A stretch of 64,000 bases of DNA, taken from NCBI RefSeq assembly GCF_003574315.2, contig NZ_AP025739.1:4216001-4280000 (forward strand). The letters are read 5' to 3'. The position numbers and the translations under genes are program-made. The notes under the pieces were generated by a model. It was given only the letters and a program-made list of their open reading frames with translations, did not search any database and was not told the origin of the DNA. This document shows, piece by piece, positions 44,646 to 53,033 of this stretch; within the stretch, counting starts at the first letter, position 1; each line of letters starts with the position of its first letter. Source of the DNA: Capsulimonas corticalis (GTDB taxonomy: Bacteria; Armatimonadota; Armatimonadia; Armatimonadales; Capsulimonadaceae).

Positions 44646-46697
44646 TCATTGGGTAGTCGAGCCTACGTCTCCGTTACGTTGAGCACGAATGAACGCGAAG
44701 ACACACCGAGCGTCCCACTGCGATCCTGCTCCTTCGCTCAAAATCGCGATTGCTTTTTGTGGAGCCATACCTTTGCGATATGGACGATCCGTAGTCATCG
44801 CACTGAAAGCGTCCGCAACCGCCATGATACGCGCGATCAAGGGGATGTTTACACCGACCAAACCACTGGGATAGCCTGCGCCGTCCCAGCGCTCGTGGTG
44901 ATGGCGAACCGCATCCATGGTCGCTGAGAGCTCGGGAACTGCGCCCACGATCGCCACGCCCATCATGGGATGCTGCTTGATTGCCGCGAACTCTTCTTCC
45001 GTTAAGCGCCCAGGCTTGCGAAGAACAGCATCGGGGACGCCGATCTTGCCGACATCATGAAGAAGTGCGGCAATAGCAATGGTGTGCAATTCGTCCTCCG
45101 CCAAACCAAACTCACGAGCAATCATCAGGCTGTAAGTCATGACATCCTCAGAATGCTTGCAAGTGTAGCGGTCTTTGTTGTCCACTGCGGTCACAAGCGC
45201 ATCCACCATGGAAAACCCTTGAACCGTTCCCAGGATCAATTGTCGCAACTGATCGGCTTGTGAGTCCGTATCGCCGCCCGTTTTCGCTCGGCGAAGCCTT
45301 TCGTCGGCCAACCGAAGAGCTTCATGTCGGTCCTGATTGATATCGTTAATCAGCGCCATCCCAATGGAAAGGGTCAAGGGGATCGCGATTTCCTGCATGC
45401 ATACTTGATAAGTCATTCCAGCAAGGTGGGAACGTAGTCGCTCTGCTAAACTTTGCGCTTCGGGCTCGTGGGCGCTGGAAAACAGAACCGCAAATTCGTC
45501 CCCGCCGAAGCGAGCCGCGATGTGCTCTGGCCCGCAAAATTCCAGCAATCTCTGGGCGATTTTTCGTAACACTTCGTCGCCCACGGCGTGCCCGTAGGCC
45601 GTATTGAAGAACTTGAAATTGTCCAAGTCGAGGATCGCGACAGTTAACGTCGCGCCTTTGCTTGGCAGGTTTTCGATTTTGTTCTGAAACATACGGTGGA
45701 AGGCGCGATGATTCCAGAGTTCTGTCAGTGGATCGTGATCCGCTTGCTCCAGTGCTCTCATCAGGGCTGCTTCGCGCTCAGCTTCTTGGTTTTTGCGTTC
45801 CGTGATGTCTTGTGCGACACCGAATAAACCTCGTATCCCGTCGATCTCCAGGTCATCCACGCTGATGTGGTTTTCCAGCCAGCGGATATTGCCGTTGGGG
45901 CAAACCACACGGAACTCCACATGGGTTGTCTGCCGAGTGGCTAAGGCTTCGTTCCCTGCGCTGAGCAGACGTTCCAAATCATCGGGATGAACAGCCGCAA
46001 AGAATGCTTCCGAGCTCAGAGGAGCATCTGGAGGCAAGCCGAGCAGCGCCTTCATCTGATCCGACGGAGCCTGCGTATGACCTACGGACTCATGATAGCT
46101 CCAGGTGCCGAATTGTCCGCACATGAGGGCAAGCCCTAGGCGACGCTCATTGGCGCGCAACGCTTCTTCCACCGCTTTATGTCGGGTCACGTCGGTTTGC
46201 ACCGCTACAAAATTCGTCAGCGTCCCCGCCTCGTCGCGTACGGGGGCAATCGTCAGCTCGTTCCAGAACGTGGAGCCGTCTTTTCGGTAGTTAAGTAGCG
46301 TCGTTTGAATAGAGCGCTCTTCCTGGATCGCCTGCCTCAGCTTACCCACCTCAACGAGATCGGTTTTGGGCCCCTGAAGAAACCGACAATTGAAGCCGAT
46401 GACTTCCTCGCTCGAATACCCCGTGAGTTCAAGGAATGCGGCGTTGGCGTAAACTATGGGATGGTCCGGCAGGTTCGGGTCGGTCAGCACAAAGGCGTTT
46501 TGTAGCACCGCCGTAGCTCGAAGGCGCGCTCGCATCTGGTCGTTCGGGCGCGTACCTTCGAATTGATCACGTGGCAAGCGCGCGCAGTCTTTATTAAGGA
46601 AGTTAAGACGCTCTGGAAAGAGCTGGTCTTCTGTTTTAAGAGGGCCGAGATGCGACCCCTCTTTTGGCTCCGAGAAACGAGATGTCTGTTGGCTCAA
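44646..46697 (-). CDS. LOV - PAS - GGDEF - HD-GYP protein (light-responsive c-di-GMP turnover)
   Basis: The 683-residue protein has a LOV domain (62-172): VIGFNCRFLQG with adduct cysteine C104, and NYRKDGSTFWNEL. A PAS_3-type domain follows (185-300). The GGDEF domain (315-475) has an intact RFGGDEF motif (398-402); I see no RxxD inhibitory site before it. The HD-GYP domain (495-683) has LLHDVGKIG (H547/D548) and HHERWDGAGYP. GGDEF makes c-di-GMP and HD-GYP breaks it down, so the protein could do both under blue-light control. It is co-oriented with and upstream of the CheB gene by 78 nt. Confidence 0.9.
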   Translation of the reverse strand: MSQQTSRFSEPKEGSHLGPLKTEDQLFPERLNFLNKDCARLPRDQFEGTRPNDQMRARLRATAVLQNAFVLTDPNLPDHPIVYANAAFLELTGYSSEEVIGFNCRFLQGPKTDLVEVGKLRQAIQEERSIQTTLLNYRKDGSTFWNELTIAPVRDEAGTLTNFVAVQTDVTRHKAVEEALRANERRLGLALMCGQFGTWSYHESVGHTQAPSDQMKALLGLPPDAPLSSEAFFAAVHPDDLERLLSAGNEALATRQTTHVEFRVVCPNGNIRWLENHISVDDLEIDGIRGLFGVAQDITERKNQEAEREAALMRALEQADHDPLTELWNHRAFHRMFQNKIENLPSKGATLTVAILDLDNFKFFNTAYGHAVGDEVLRKIAQRLLEFCGPEHIAARFGGDEFAVLFSSAHEPEAQSLAERLRSHLAGMTYQVCMQEIAIPLTLSIGMALINDINQDRHEALRLADERLRRAKTGGDTDSQADQLRQLILGTVQGFSMVDALVTAVDNKDRYTCKHSEDVMTYSLMIAREFGLAEDELHTIAIAALLHDVGKIGVPDAVLRKPGRLTEEEFAAIKQHPMMGVAIVGAVPELSATMDAVRHHHERWDGAGYPSGLVGVNIPLIARIMAVADAFSAMTTDRPYRKGMAPQKAIAILSEGAGSQWDARCVFAFIRAQRNGDVGSTTQ

Positions 46698-46920
46698 GAG
46701 ACTAAGCTTTCCTATAGACGATAGATATTACGTTATCGGCTGGCGTAGCCTTTTATTATATCGGCATGTTGCTCAGTGATTATTAGGGCGCTATGCGGAG
46801 GCTCTGATATCTCTGGATCGTCGGGGTGTCGCCAGCTGACCAATGGAGCGAGATCATCTAAGCGAGGGCAAGCAGGGTTATTGTCTAGTGAGGCTCAGCC
46901 CCTCTTAATTCCTGAAGCGC

Positions 46921-49900
46921 TCAAGCGGCTGGGCGCAGACACTCAAGATGTTGGCTTAAGGCTGCGAATAGATCTTCAGATTTGAATGGCTTTGTCAGGA
47001 AACCATCCATCCCCGCCTCGAAACATTCGATCCGGTCCTCCGCCATGGCCCCCGCTGTTAGCGCGATGATCGGCATTTGCACTATAGACGCCTTAGCCTT
47101 CTCGCGCCTGCGGATTTCACGTGTTGTTTCCCATCCATCGAGTTCCGGCATCTGACAATCCATCAGAACAATGTCGTAAGAAGTTTGGCTGAGCATGTTA
47201 AGCGCCTCCAGCCCGTTGGCGGCAGTGTCCACCCGATGTCCTCGCTTCTCCAGCAGTCGCCTCGCGACTTTCTGGTTGACGGGATTGTCTTCCGCGAGCA
47301 AAATGCAGATGCTGCGCGGCGCGAACTCGTCGATGCTCGCGTGATCGCCATTTGCGATCACGCGAGCATCAGATGGTAACTCCGGGCTCCTGTGCTGATC
47401 ATGCCGGATGGCGGTTGACTTGCGGCAGCTAACTTTCTTTTGGCGCGAAAGCCGAGCGGTAAACCAGAACGTGCTTCCTTTCCCGGGTGCGCTCTGCACG
47501 CCGATTTCGCCGCCCATGATCTCAGACAGTTGCTTGCAGATGACGAGACCAAGGCCCGACCCTCCAAAACGGCGCGTGGTGGAAGAGTCGGCTTGAGAGA
47601 ACGACTGGAATAGGCGTTGGCCCGCCTCGACGCCGATACCTATCCCGGTGTCGGCAACGCTGAAATGGACCAGCACATCTTCATCGCTGAGGCTTGCGAG
47701 CCGCACGCGCACGGTGACGCCTCCATGTTCCGTGAACTTGACTGCGTTGCTGATGAGATTGCTGAGTATCTGGCGCAGACGACCTGGGTCGCCTACCAGA
47801 TCAATCTGTGCTTCTGGATCGATCGCGTATTTGATGGCGATTCCTTTTGTTCGTGCGCCGCCGGCCATCAGGTTGATGACTTCCTCGACGGTCTGCCCTA
47901 AGTCTACCGGTATACGTTCAAACTCCAGTTTTCCCGCTTCGATCTTCGAAAAGTCAAGGATGTCATTGAGAAGCGTCAATAGCGAGCGGCCGGATGACTG
48001 GACGGTTTCCGCATAGTCGCGCTGCTCGTCCGTAAGATCGGTTTCGAGCAGAAGCTCCGTCATGCCGAGGACGCCGTTCATGGGGGTTCTGATCTCATGG
48101 CTCATGCTGGCCAGAAACGACGACTTTGCTCTCGTCGCTGACTGAGCCTCGTCACGAGCTCGGGACAATTCCTCGTTCTGTCGCTCCAAGTCAAGGGTCG
48201 CTTGTTCCAGAGCCTCTTTTTGGTACTGCAGCACACAAGCGAAATCCTTTATCTCCTGCTCCGCCCGCTTGCGCTCGGTGACATCGTAGCACACGCCAAT
48301 CATCCCCGTGAGACTGCCGTGGATATCGCGTATGGGCTGTAACTCAGTGTGGAGAGATAGATCGTAAACATTGGCGTCGTAAGATACGGCTTCTCCTGCA
48401 AGCGCTCTTTGTGCGTATTCCTCGAGCTGGCTGTCGCCATCCATAAAATCGAACACGGATCGTCCGATCACTTCGCCTGGCTTGAGACCCAGCGCCGACA
48501 AACCCATTCCTTCGGATAACACTACCCTTCCATTCACGTCGGCGGCGTAGAGGATCACCGGGGCGCTTTGCAGCAATGCGCGGAGTGAGGCCTCCCGTTT
48601 GACAAGCTGGTCGGAGTTAAGCTTCAACTGGGACTCCATCTCTTTGATCTTGTTGATGTCCTGAACATTCCCCAAGATGCGCGATGGTCTGCCATCTGGA
48701 TGACGTTCAAAAACGACTTCGCGGTTACATACCCAGCGCCATGTTCCGCTGACGTGGAGAACACGGTACTCGAACTCCAGCACTTCGCTGTCGGAAAGTC
48801 CTGCGAAATCTTCAAAGTGATCCAGCAGACGGGGAAGATCCTCGGGGTGGATGATCGACGGCAGCAAGGCAGCTCCCATTTCTCTTACTTGCTCGGCGGA
48901 GTAGCCGAGGAACTCCGCGACGTCGCGGTTAGAGTAGATGTTCGTGTGCGTATCGAGGTCAAACACGAAGATCACATTTGCGGAGTTGTCGGCGATGCTC
49001 TCGGCGAACCGCTGGCTTTCCCGCAGCTTCGCTTCCATCATTCGGCGTTCTGTGATATCTCGTACTGCGGTTACCCGCGCGTGACGCCCGTTAAGCTCAA
49101 TGGAGTGGCCCCGAAGCTCCGCGTCAAACTCCGAGCCGTCGGACCGCAGTAGCACCGCTTCGTACGGGTGTTCATAGTTCGTGGCCATTTTATCTGCGAC
49201 AAGAGCGTATGATTGTGGCGCAATAAAGGGGGCTGCTTTCATGCCGAGAACATTATCAGGCCCATCGTATCCGAACATTTTGGCGAATGCAGGACTAGCC
49301 TCCACGAGGAGCCCATCCTGCCAAACGGACACGCCTTCAAACGCCGCGTCCGTGAGGCGCCGGAGACGTGCTTCGCTTTCGGCGAGAGCGCGCTCGGTCG
49401 TCATATCTGATGAGGCGCCTCCGTGATCGCCGTTGCGGCTAAGCGCCTCAAAATATCGCGTCGTTTGCATTGCGAGACGCCGAAGCGCATCTGCCTGATC
49501 GGGGCTGAAATCGAGCCTTAGCTTGGTGTCCATTACCGCGAGAATCCCGATGCAATCGCCTGACGCCGTCACAAGCGCGACGCCAGCATAGAACCGAATC
49601 GGGCTGGCGACAAGCGAGTGGCGTTGTCCTGACGGAAGGTCGCGGCGTAAGTCCTCGATCACAAATAGGTCGTGATGACGCGCCGTCTCAACGAATAATG
49701 TCTTTGCGTCGCCAACTTTCTCGCTGAGCACCCCTGAGCAATCCGTGAGCCAATGCCCATCCGGCACTGAAAAAGACACCACCGCGATGGGCATTTGGCA
49801 CGTGTAACGCGCCAAATGCGTGATGTCGTCCGTGAATGGCTTCGCGCTATCGATGTGGCTCAATGGTATGCGCAAGCTATTTACTCTTCCGTTCTCATTT

Positions 49901-49932
49901 AACGCCATAACAGGAACCGTATTCCATTCCAC
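46921..49932 (-). CDS. Hybrid histidine kinase: GAF - PAS x3 - HisKA - HATPase - REC
   Basis: The 1003-residue protein has an N-terminal GAF (30-170; [19 protein letters not shown]), three PAS domains (about 190-295, 305-425 and 440-560, each ending in TERK-type or QDINK linkers), a coiled coil, then HisKA with phosphoacceptor histidine in [12 protein letters not shown] (about 611). The HATPase (665-790) has [17 protein letters not shown] and GKGSTFWF. The C-terminal receiver (about 875-1000) carries [25 protein letters not shown] and TKPF. All catalytic boxes are intact. It probably autophosphorylates in response to redox or small-molecule cues and passes phosphate to its own receiver. No output regulator is next to it; an IS3-family element lies upstream. 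Confidence 0.9.
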   Translation of the reverse strand: MEWNTVPVMALNENGRVNSLRIPLSHIDSAKPFTDDITHLARYTCQMPIAVVSFSVPDGHWLTDCSGVLSEKVGDAKTLFVETARHHDLFVIEDLRRDLPSGQRHSLVASPIRFYAGVALVTASGDCIGILAVMDTKLRLDFSPDQADALRRLAMQTTRYFEALSRNGDHGGASSDMTTERALAESEARLRRLTDAAFEGVSVWQDGLLVEASPAFAKMFGYDGPDNVLGMKAAPFIAPQSYALVADKMATNYEHPYEAVLLRSDGSEFDAELRGHSIELNGRHARVTAVRDITERRMMEAKLRESQRFAESIADNSANVIFVFDLDTHTNIYSNRDVAEFLGYSAEQVREMGAALLPSIIHPEDLPRLLDHFEDFAGLSDSEVLEFEYRVLHVSGTWRWVCNREVVFERHPDGRPSRILGNVQDINKIKEMESQLKLNSDQLVKREASLRALLQSAPVILYAADVNGRVVLSEGMGLSALGLKPGEVIGRSVFDFMDGDSQLEEYAQRALAGEAVSYDANVYDLSLHTELQPIRDIHGSLTGMIGVCYDVTERKRAEQEIKDFACVLQYQKEALEQATLDLERQNEELSRARDEAQSATRAKSSFLASMSHEIRTPMNGVLGMTELLLETDLTDEQRDYAETVQSSGRSLLTLLNDILDFSKIEAGKLEFERIPVDLGQTVEEVINLMAGGARTKGIAIKYAIDPEAQIDLVGDPGRLRQILSNLISNAVKFTEHGGVTVRVRLASLSDEDVLVHFSVADTGIGIGVEAGQRLFQSFSQADSSTTRRFGGSGLGLVICKQLSEIMGGEIGVQSAPGKGSTFWFTARLSRQKKVSCRKSTAIRHDQHRSPELPSDARVIANGDHASIDEFAPRSICILLAEDNPVNQKVARRLLEKRGHRVDTAANGLEALNMLSQTSYDIVLMDCQMPELDGWETTREIRRREKAKASIVQMPIIALTAGAMAEDRIECFEAGMDGFLTKPFKSEDLFAALSQHLECLRPAA

Positions 49933-50177
49933 ACAAAGATTGCTGGTGAAATTATCGGCATCTAACGCACGAAATTGTAGTTGCGGATAGTGGCCTTCAA
50001 GACATGCGTGGATTTAAGCTCAAGACGGACTGGAAGATAGCGGGGAAGTCTTCGGCTCATGCCGCCGGCAGAGACTCCAAATAGAAGAGGGATTGCCCTT
50101 ACGTGGCAGATTGAGAACGCTGAAGATTATTGTACTTCAAGCGTCTTTGGACTTGCCCGGGTTTTGTAGACACTTCG

Positions 50178-51068
50178 TTAAGCGGCTCTTGCGAGCTGTT
50201 GCTGTTGCTCAAAATGGCGCTGTTCAAATTGAGCGGGGCTGATATAACCAAGCGTCGAATGTCGACGCTTGCGGTTATACCAGACTTCAATATACTCGAA
50301 CACCGATGCTTTTGCCTCGGCGCGAGTGCGAAACACTTGTTCCGGAAGCAACTCCATCTTTAACGTCGAAAAGAAGCTCTCCGCCACGGCATTGTCCCAG
50401 CAGTTGCCTTTACGGCTCATGCTGGCAACCATGCCGTGGCGCCGGAGCTTGTCCTGATAAATGAGACTGGCATACTGACCGCCCCGATCGCTGTGATAAA
50501 GCAGGCCTTCTGGCGGACAACAACGTTGGATCGCCATCTCCAAAGCGTCACAAACTAACCCCGCTTCCATCGTTGCCTGCATTGACCAGCCAACGACGCG
50601 GCGACTGAACAAGTCCAGAACGACAGCCAGATACAGCCAGCCTTCCCGTGTCCAGAGATACGTGATATCGCCGACCCACCGCTGATGAGGAGCGGAAACC
50701 GTGAACTGGCGATCCAGCACGTTCGACGCCACCGGCAACGCGTGATCCGATTGGGTCGTTACTTGGAAGCGCCGTCTTTTCTTCCCCACGATCTGATGGC
50801 TATGCATCAAGCGCGCCACACGATGACGACCACAAGCGACGCCTTGATCCCGCAGTTCGAGATAAATGCGTGGACTGCCATAGGTGTCGCGGCTTTGTCC
50901 GTGCTCCTTTTGGATCTGCACCACCAACGCCTGCTCCTGGGCCTGTTCTTCGAGGCGACGAGCGCTGCGTTTCTGAGAACGCCAGGCGTAGTAGCTACCG
51001 GATTTGAGCTCCATGGCCCGGCAGAGCATTTGTACCGAGAATTGTCCCGCATGATCTTGAATAAACAT
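50178..51068 (-). CDS. IS3-family transposase OrfB
   Basis: The 296-residue integrase-type transposase has an HTH_21-like N-terminus (YGSPRIYLELRDQG) and an rve core with D in WVGDITYLW, D in YHSDRGGQY and E in AVAESFFSTLKMEL. The C-terminus YNRKRRHSTLGYISPAQFE is typical of the IS3/IS51-type branch. The canonical start would be GTG (VRYRFIQDHAGQF) overlapping the OrfA stop as GTGA, but a 16-bp tandem duplication (51050-51081) puts that GTG out of frame and leaves ATG 51068 (MFIQDHAGQF) as first in-frame start. The coding region is otherwise intact. Confidence 0.9.
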   Translation of the reverse strand: MFIQDHAGQFSVQMLCRAMELKSGSYYAWRSQKRSARRLEEQAQEQALVVQIQKEHGQSRDTYGSPRIYLELRDQGVACGRHRVARLMHSHQIVGKKRRRFQVTTQSDHALPVASNVLDRQFTVSAPHQRWVGDITYLWTREGWLYLAVVLDLFSRRVVGWSMQATMEAGLVCDALEMAIQRCCPPEGLLYHSDRGGQYASLIYQDKLRRHGMVASMSRKGNCWDNAVAESFFSTLKMELLPEQVFRTRAEAKASVFEYIEVWYNRKRRHSTLGYISPAQFEQRHFEQQQQLARAA

Positions 51069-51081
51069 GATCTTGAATAAA
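51050..51081. repeat. Perfect 16-bp tandem duplication at the OrfA/OrfB junction
   Basis: CATGATCTTGAATAAA occurs twice in a row (51050-51065 and 51066-51081). Removing one copy restores the normal OrfB opening VRYRFIQDHAGQF directly after OrfA. Confidence 0.9.
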
Positions 51082-51089
51082 CCGGTATC

Positions 51090-51407
51090 TCACTGCGGGC
51101 GGCTCGTGAAGATACCGACCGCTTTTTGTTGCCACAAGGGTGCGCCAGCCCGACTGGCATTTAAGATCTCGTTCTCCTCTTTGAGGCGAGCATAATCTCG
51201 CTTGAGTTGTGCGAGCTCGGGATCAGAGGGATTGCCTTTGCCGGGGAAGGGATTTTCCGGCTGGCTCTGGAGGCTCTTCTTCCATTTAGCGATCAGACTT
51301 TCGGCAATTCCTAAATCACGCGCGACGGCGCTGAGATTGCCCTTCTCCTCGGCGAGGCGGATCGCCTCGCGTTTGAACTCTTCAGTGTAAGATTTACGGT
51401 TCGTCAT
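51090..51407 (-). CDS. IS3-family transposase OrfA with short in-frame insertion
   Basis: ATG 51407 is chosen (GAGGAG just upstream; MTNRKSYTEEFKREAIRLAE is the standard HTH_Tnp_1 start). The helix-turn-helix lies around residues 20-45. The coiled coil ends EENEILN, then about 12 residues (ASRAGAPLWQQ) precede AVGIFTSRPQ. Relatives normally read ENEILKKAVGIF without interruption. The extra DNA contains the palindrome GCCAGTCGGGCTGGC. OrfA may be impaired. Confidence 0.85.
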   Translation of the reverse strand: MTNRKSYTEEFKREAIRLAEEKGNLSAVARDLGIAESLIAKWKKSLQSQPENPFPGKGNPSDPELAQLKRDYARLKEENEILNASRAGAPLWQQKAVGIFTSRPQ

Positions 51408-51501
51408 AAAACTCCTCGCACCATCAAGCATTCGTTAAGATGGCTTCCTAATATTAAGATTAGGCTTTTCGAGGTGTCTATCCTACCCGGGCAAGTCCAC
51501 T

Positions 51502-52938
51502 TTACCCCGTGAGATCGTTTAGCCACGACGGGGAGGGTGGGGTGGCGTCTTGCTCAAGGACAACAATCGTTCCACGGGAGCCAGTAAGAAGGTGCATACG
51601 GTCACAGGTGTCGAGCATCATTTTGATCCCGTGCCCGAGTGTGCCTTGAGTGCTATAGCCGCGAGCTAGGGCCGCCCTCGGCAAGTCCGCCGTCGCGATT
51701 CCTTTTCCCTGATCTTCGATCCATATCTGAGTCATCCCACTCTCTGTCAGTCGAACGCGAGCTACTCCTTCGCCTGCGTGAACGATGGCGTTCATGCCTG
51801 CTTCGCTCGCTACGGTCAACAAATCGTTTTGCCGCTCGTCGGAATATCCTGCGTGATACGCCGCCTGTCGTACAAGATGCCGCAAATCGCGAAGGCCATC
51901 CGTCGGTGTCAGCTTCAGCTTCCTTCCTAAGTCTTTCCCTTGTTCCGCAGGCAATTCGGAGCGATCGAAGACCAGATTAAACTTCCCGCCCGTCACGGCT
52001 GCTAGCACTTCACGGAGTGTATTTCTCTCCCGCTGGCGCGCAAGCGCCACTTCCATCGCTCCTCGCGTCTGCGAAACGATCGTCTCAACCAGCGTAATTT
52101 CCTGCTCGGTCCACCGTCGCGGCTCAGTCGCCATGGCCACCACCAGGGCCGTGGTTCGGCCATCCTGCTGAATCGGCGCCCGCACCGCCGCCCGGACGCC
52201 AAGCTTCCTAGCGACAGCGCTATCGGCAAGCAAAAACGCGTCCTCAATGATGTCAGTTTGACCTGCGAGATAGTCCGCTCTACGATTGGGTCCGTAGTCG
52301 GACATGCGGTGGACGCCCGCAATTGAAGAGATCCCTTCGCGGCTCCACTCAGGGCCAACGACGCTGTGATCGCTGTGTTGATCGTAGGTAACGTAGTAAC
52401 ACCGATCTGCCCCCATCGCTTGCCCCAACGCCGCCGTTGTGGTTGTCATGATCTCTTGCGGATCGGCGGAGCTTCGGACAGTTCGTCCGATACTGCTTGT
52501 GAGCAGGAGTCGTTCGTACGCCGATGTGATTTGCGTCTGTGCATCGTAGAGCGTTGTGTCGTCGCTCACGAAGAGCATGAATCCGAGCACGACTCCTGAG
52601 ACACCTTTTTCAGGCACCAGTGTGGTGCGTACGAAGCGGCGACCTGCCCTGGCGTACTGCATCGGCATGTCATAAGTCACGATGTTCCCGGCGAGGGCGG
52701 ATTCTAAATGGTGGCGGATCGCGTGGTATGCCTCATCCCCAATGACTTCCTTGACTTCCTTGCCGCGAAGATCGAGCGCATGAACGCCGAACCACTTACT
52801 GTATGTGTCATTGTTGAACTGATAGCGGCCGTCCGCCCCGACGTACGCTACCAGGAGCGGAGTATTGTTTGCGATGAGGAGCAAGCGCTCCCTGGAGATT
52901 TCGCCGCCGGAGGGGTCGTGGTAGTTAATCTCGTCCAT
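51502..52938 (-). CDS. PAS - GAF - RsbW-like HATPase
   Basis: The 478-residue protein is the third member of the PAS-GAF-HATPase family here and the second with an intact C-terminus. PAS (LVAYVGADGRYQFNNDTYSK), GAF (GADRCYYVTYDQHSDHSVVG...), and HATPase with N-box EAGMNAIVHAGEG, G1 IEDQGKGI and G2 GTLGHGIKMML are all present. The likely role is a serine kinase/anti-sigma-type partner of a STAS protein. The stop TAA (51504-51502) overlaps the target duplication of the adjacent IS, so the coding region is undisturbed. It is co-oriented with and 95 nt downstream of the large phosphatase at 53034, so kinase and phosphatase may share a transcript. Confidence 0.9.
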   Translation of the reverse strand: MDEINYHDPSGGEISRERLLLIANNTPLLVAYVGADGRYQFNNDTYSKWFGVHALDLRGKEVKEVIGDEAYHAIRHHLESALAGNIVTYDMPMQYARAGRRFVRTTLVPEKGVSGVVLGFMLFVSDDTTLYDAQTQITSAYERLLLTSSIGRTVRSSADPQEIMTTTTAALGQAMGADRCYYVTYDQHSDHSVVGPEWSREGISSIAGVHRMSDYGPNRRADYLAGQTDIIEDAFLLADSAVARKLGVRAAVRAPIQQDGRTTALVVAMATEPRRWTEQEITLVETIVSQTRGAMEVALARQRERNTLREVLAAVTGGKFNLVFDRSELPAEQGKDLGRKLKLTPTDGLRDLRHLVRQAAYHAGYSDERQNDLLTVASEAGMNAIVHAGEGVARVRLTESGMTQIWIEDQGKGIATADLPRAALARGYSTQGTLGHGIKMMLDTCDRMHLLTGSRGTIVVLEQDATPPSPSWLNDLTG

Positions 52939-53033
52939 CTTGCCTGCTTACTACTTTCCCAGAGAACTAACGGACCGCATGTTATGGGTACATGCGGTGT
53001 GCGTCAATCCAGCGCAACTACAGGGTAAAGAAA

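Larger units (their letters stand above)
50148..51499 (-). mobile_element. IS3-family insertion sequence with 3-bp target duplication
   Basis: The ends are inverted repeats of about 35 bp: TGGACTTGCCCGGGT at 50148 and its reverse complement ending at 51499, continuing with TAGACACyTCG. A 3-bp duplication CTT flanks the element (50145-50147 and 51500-51502), as usual for IS3 elements. It landed right next to the stop codon of the HATPase gene at 51502. Internal changes are described under its genes. Confidence 0.9.
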
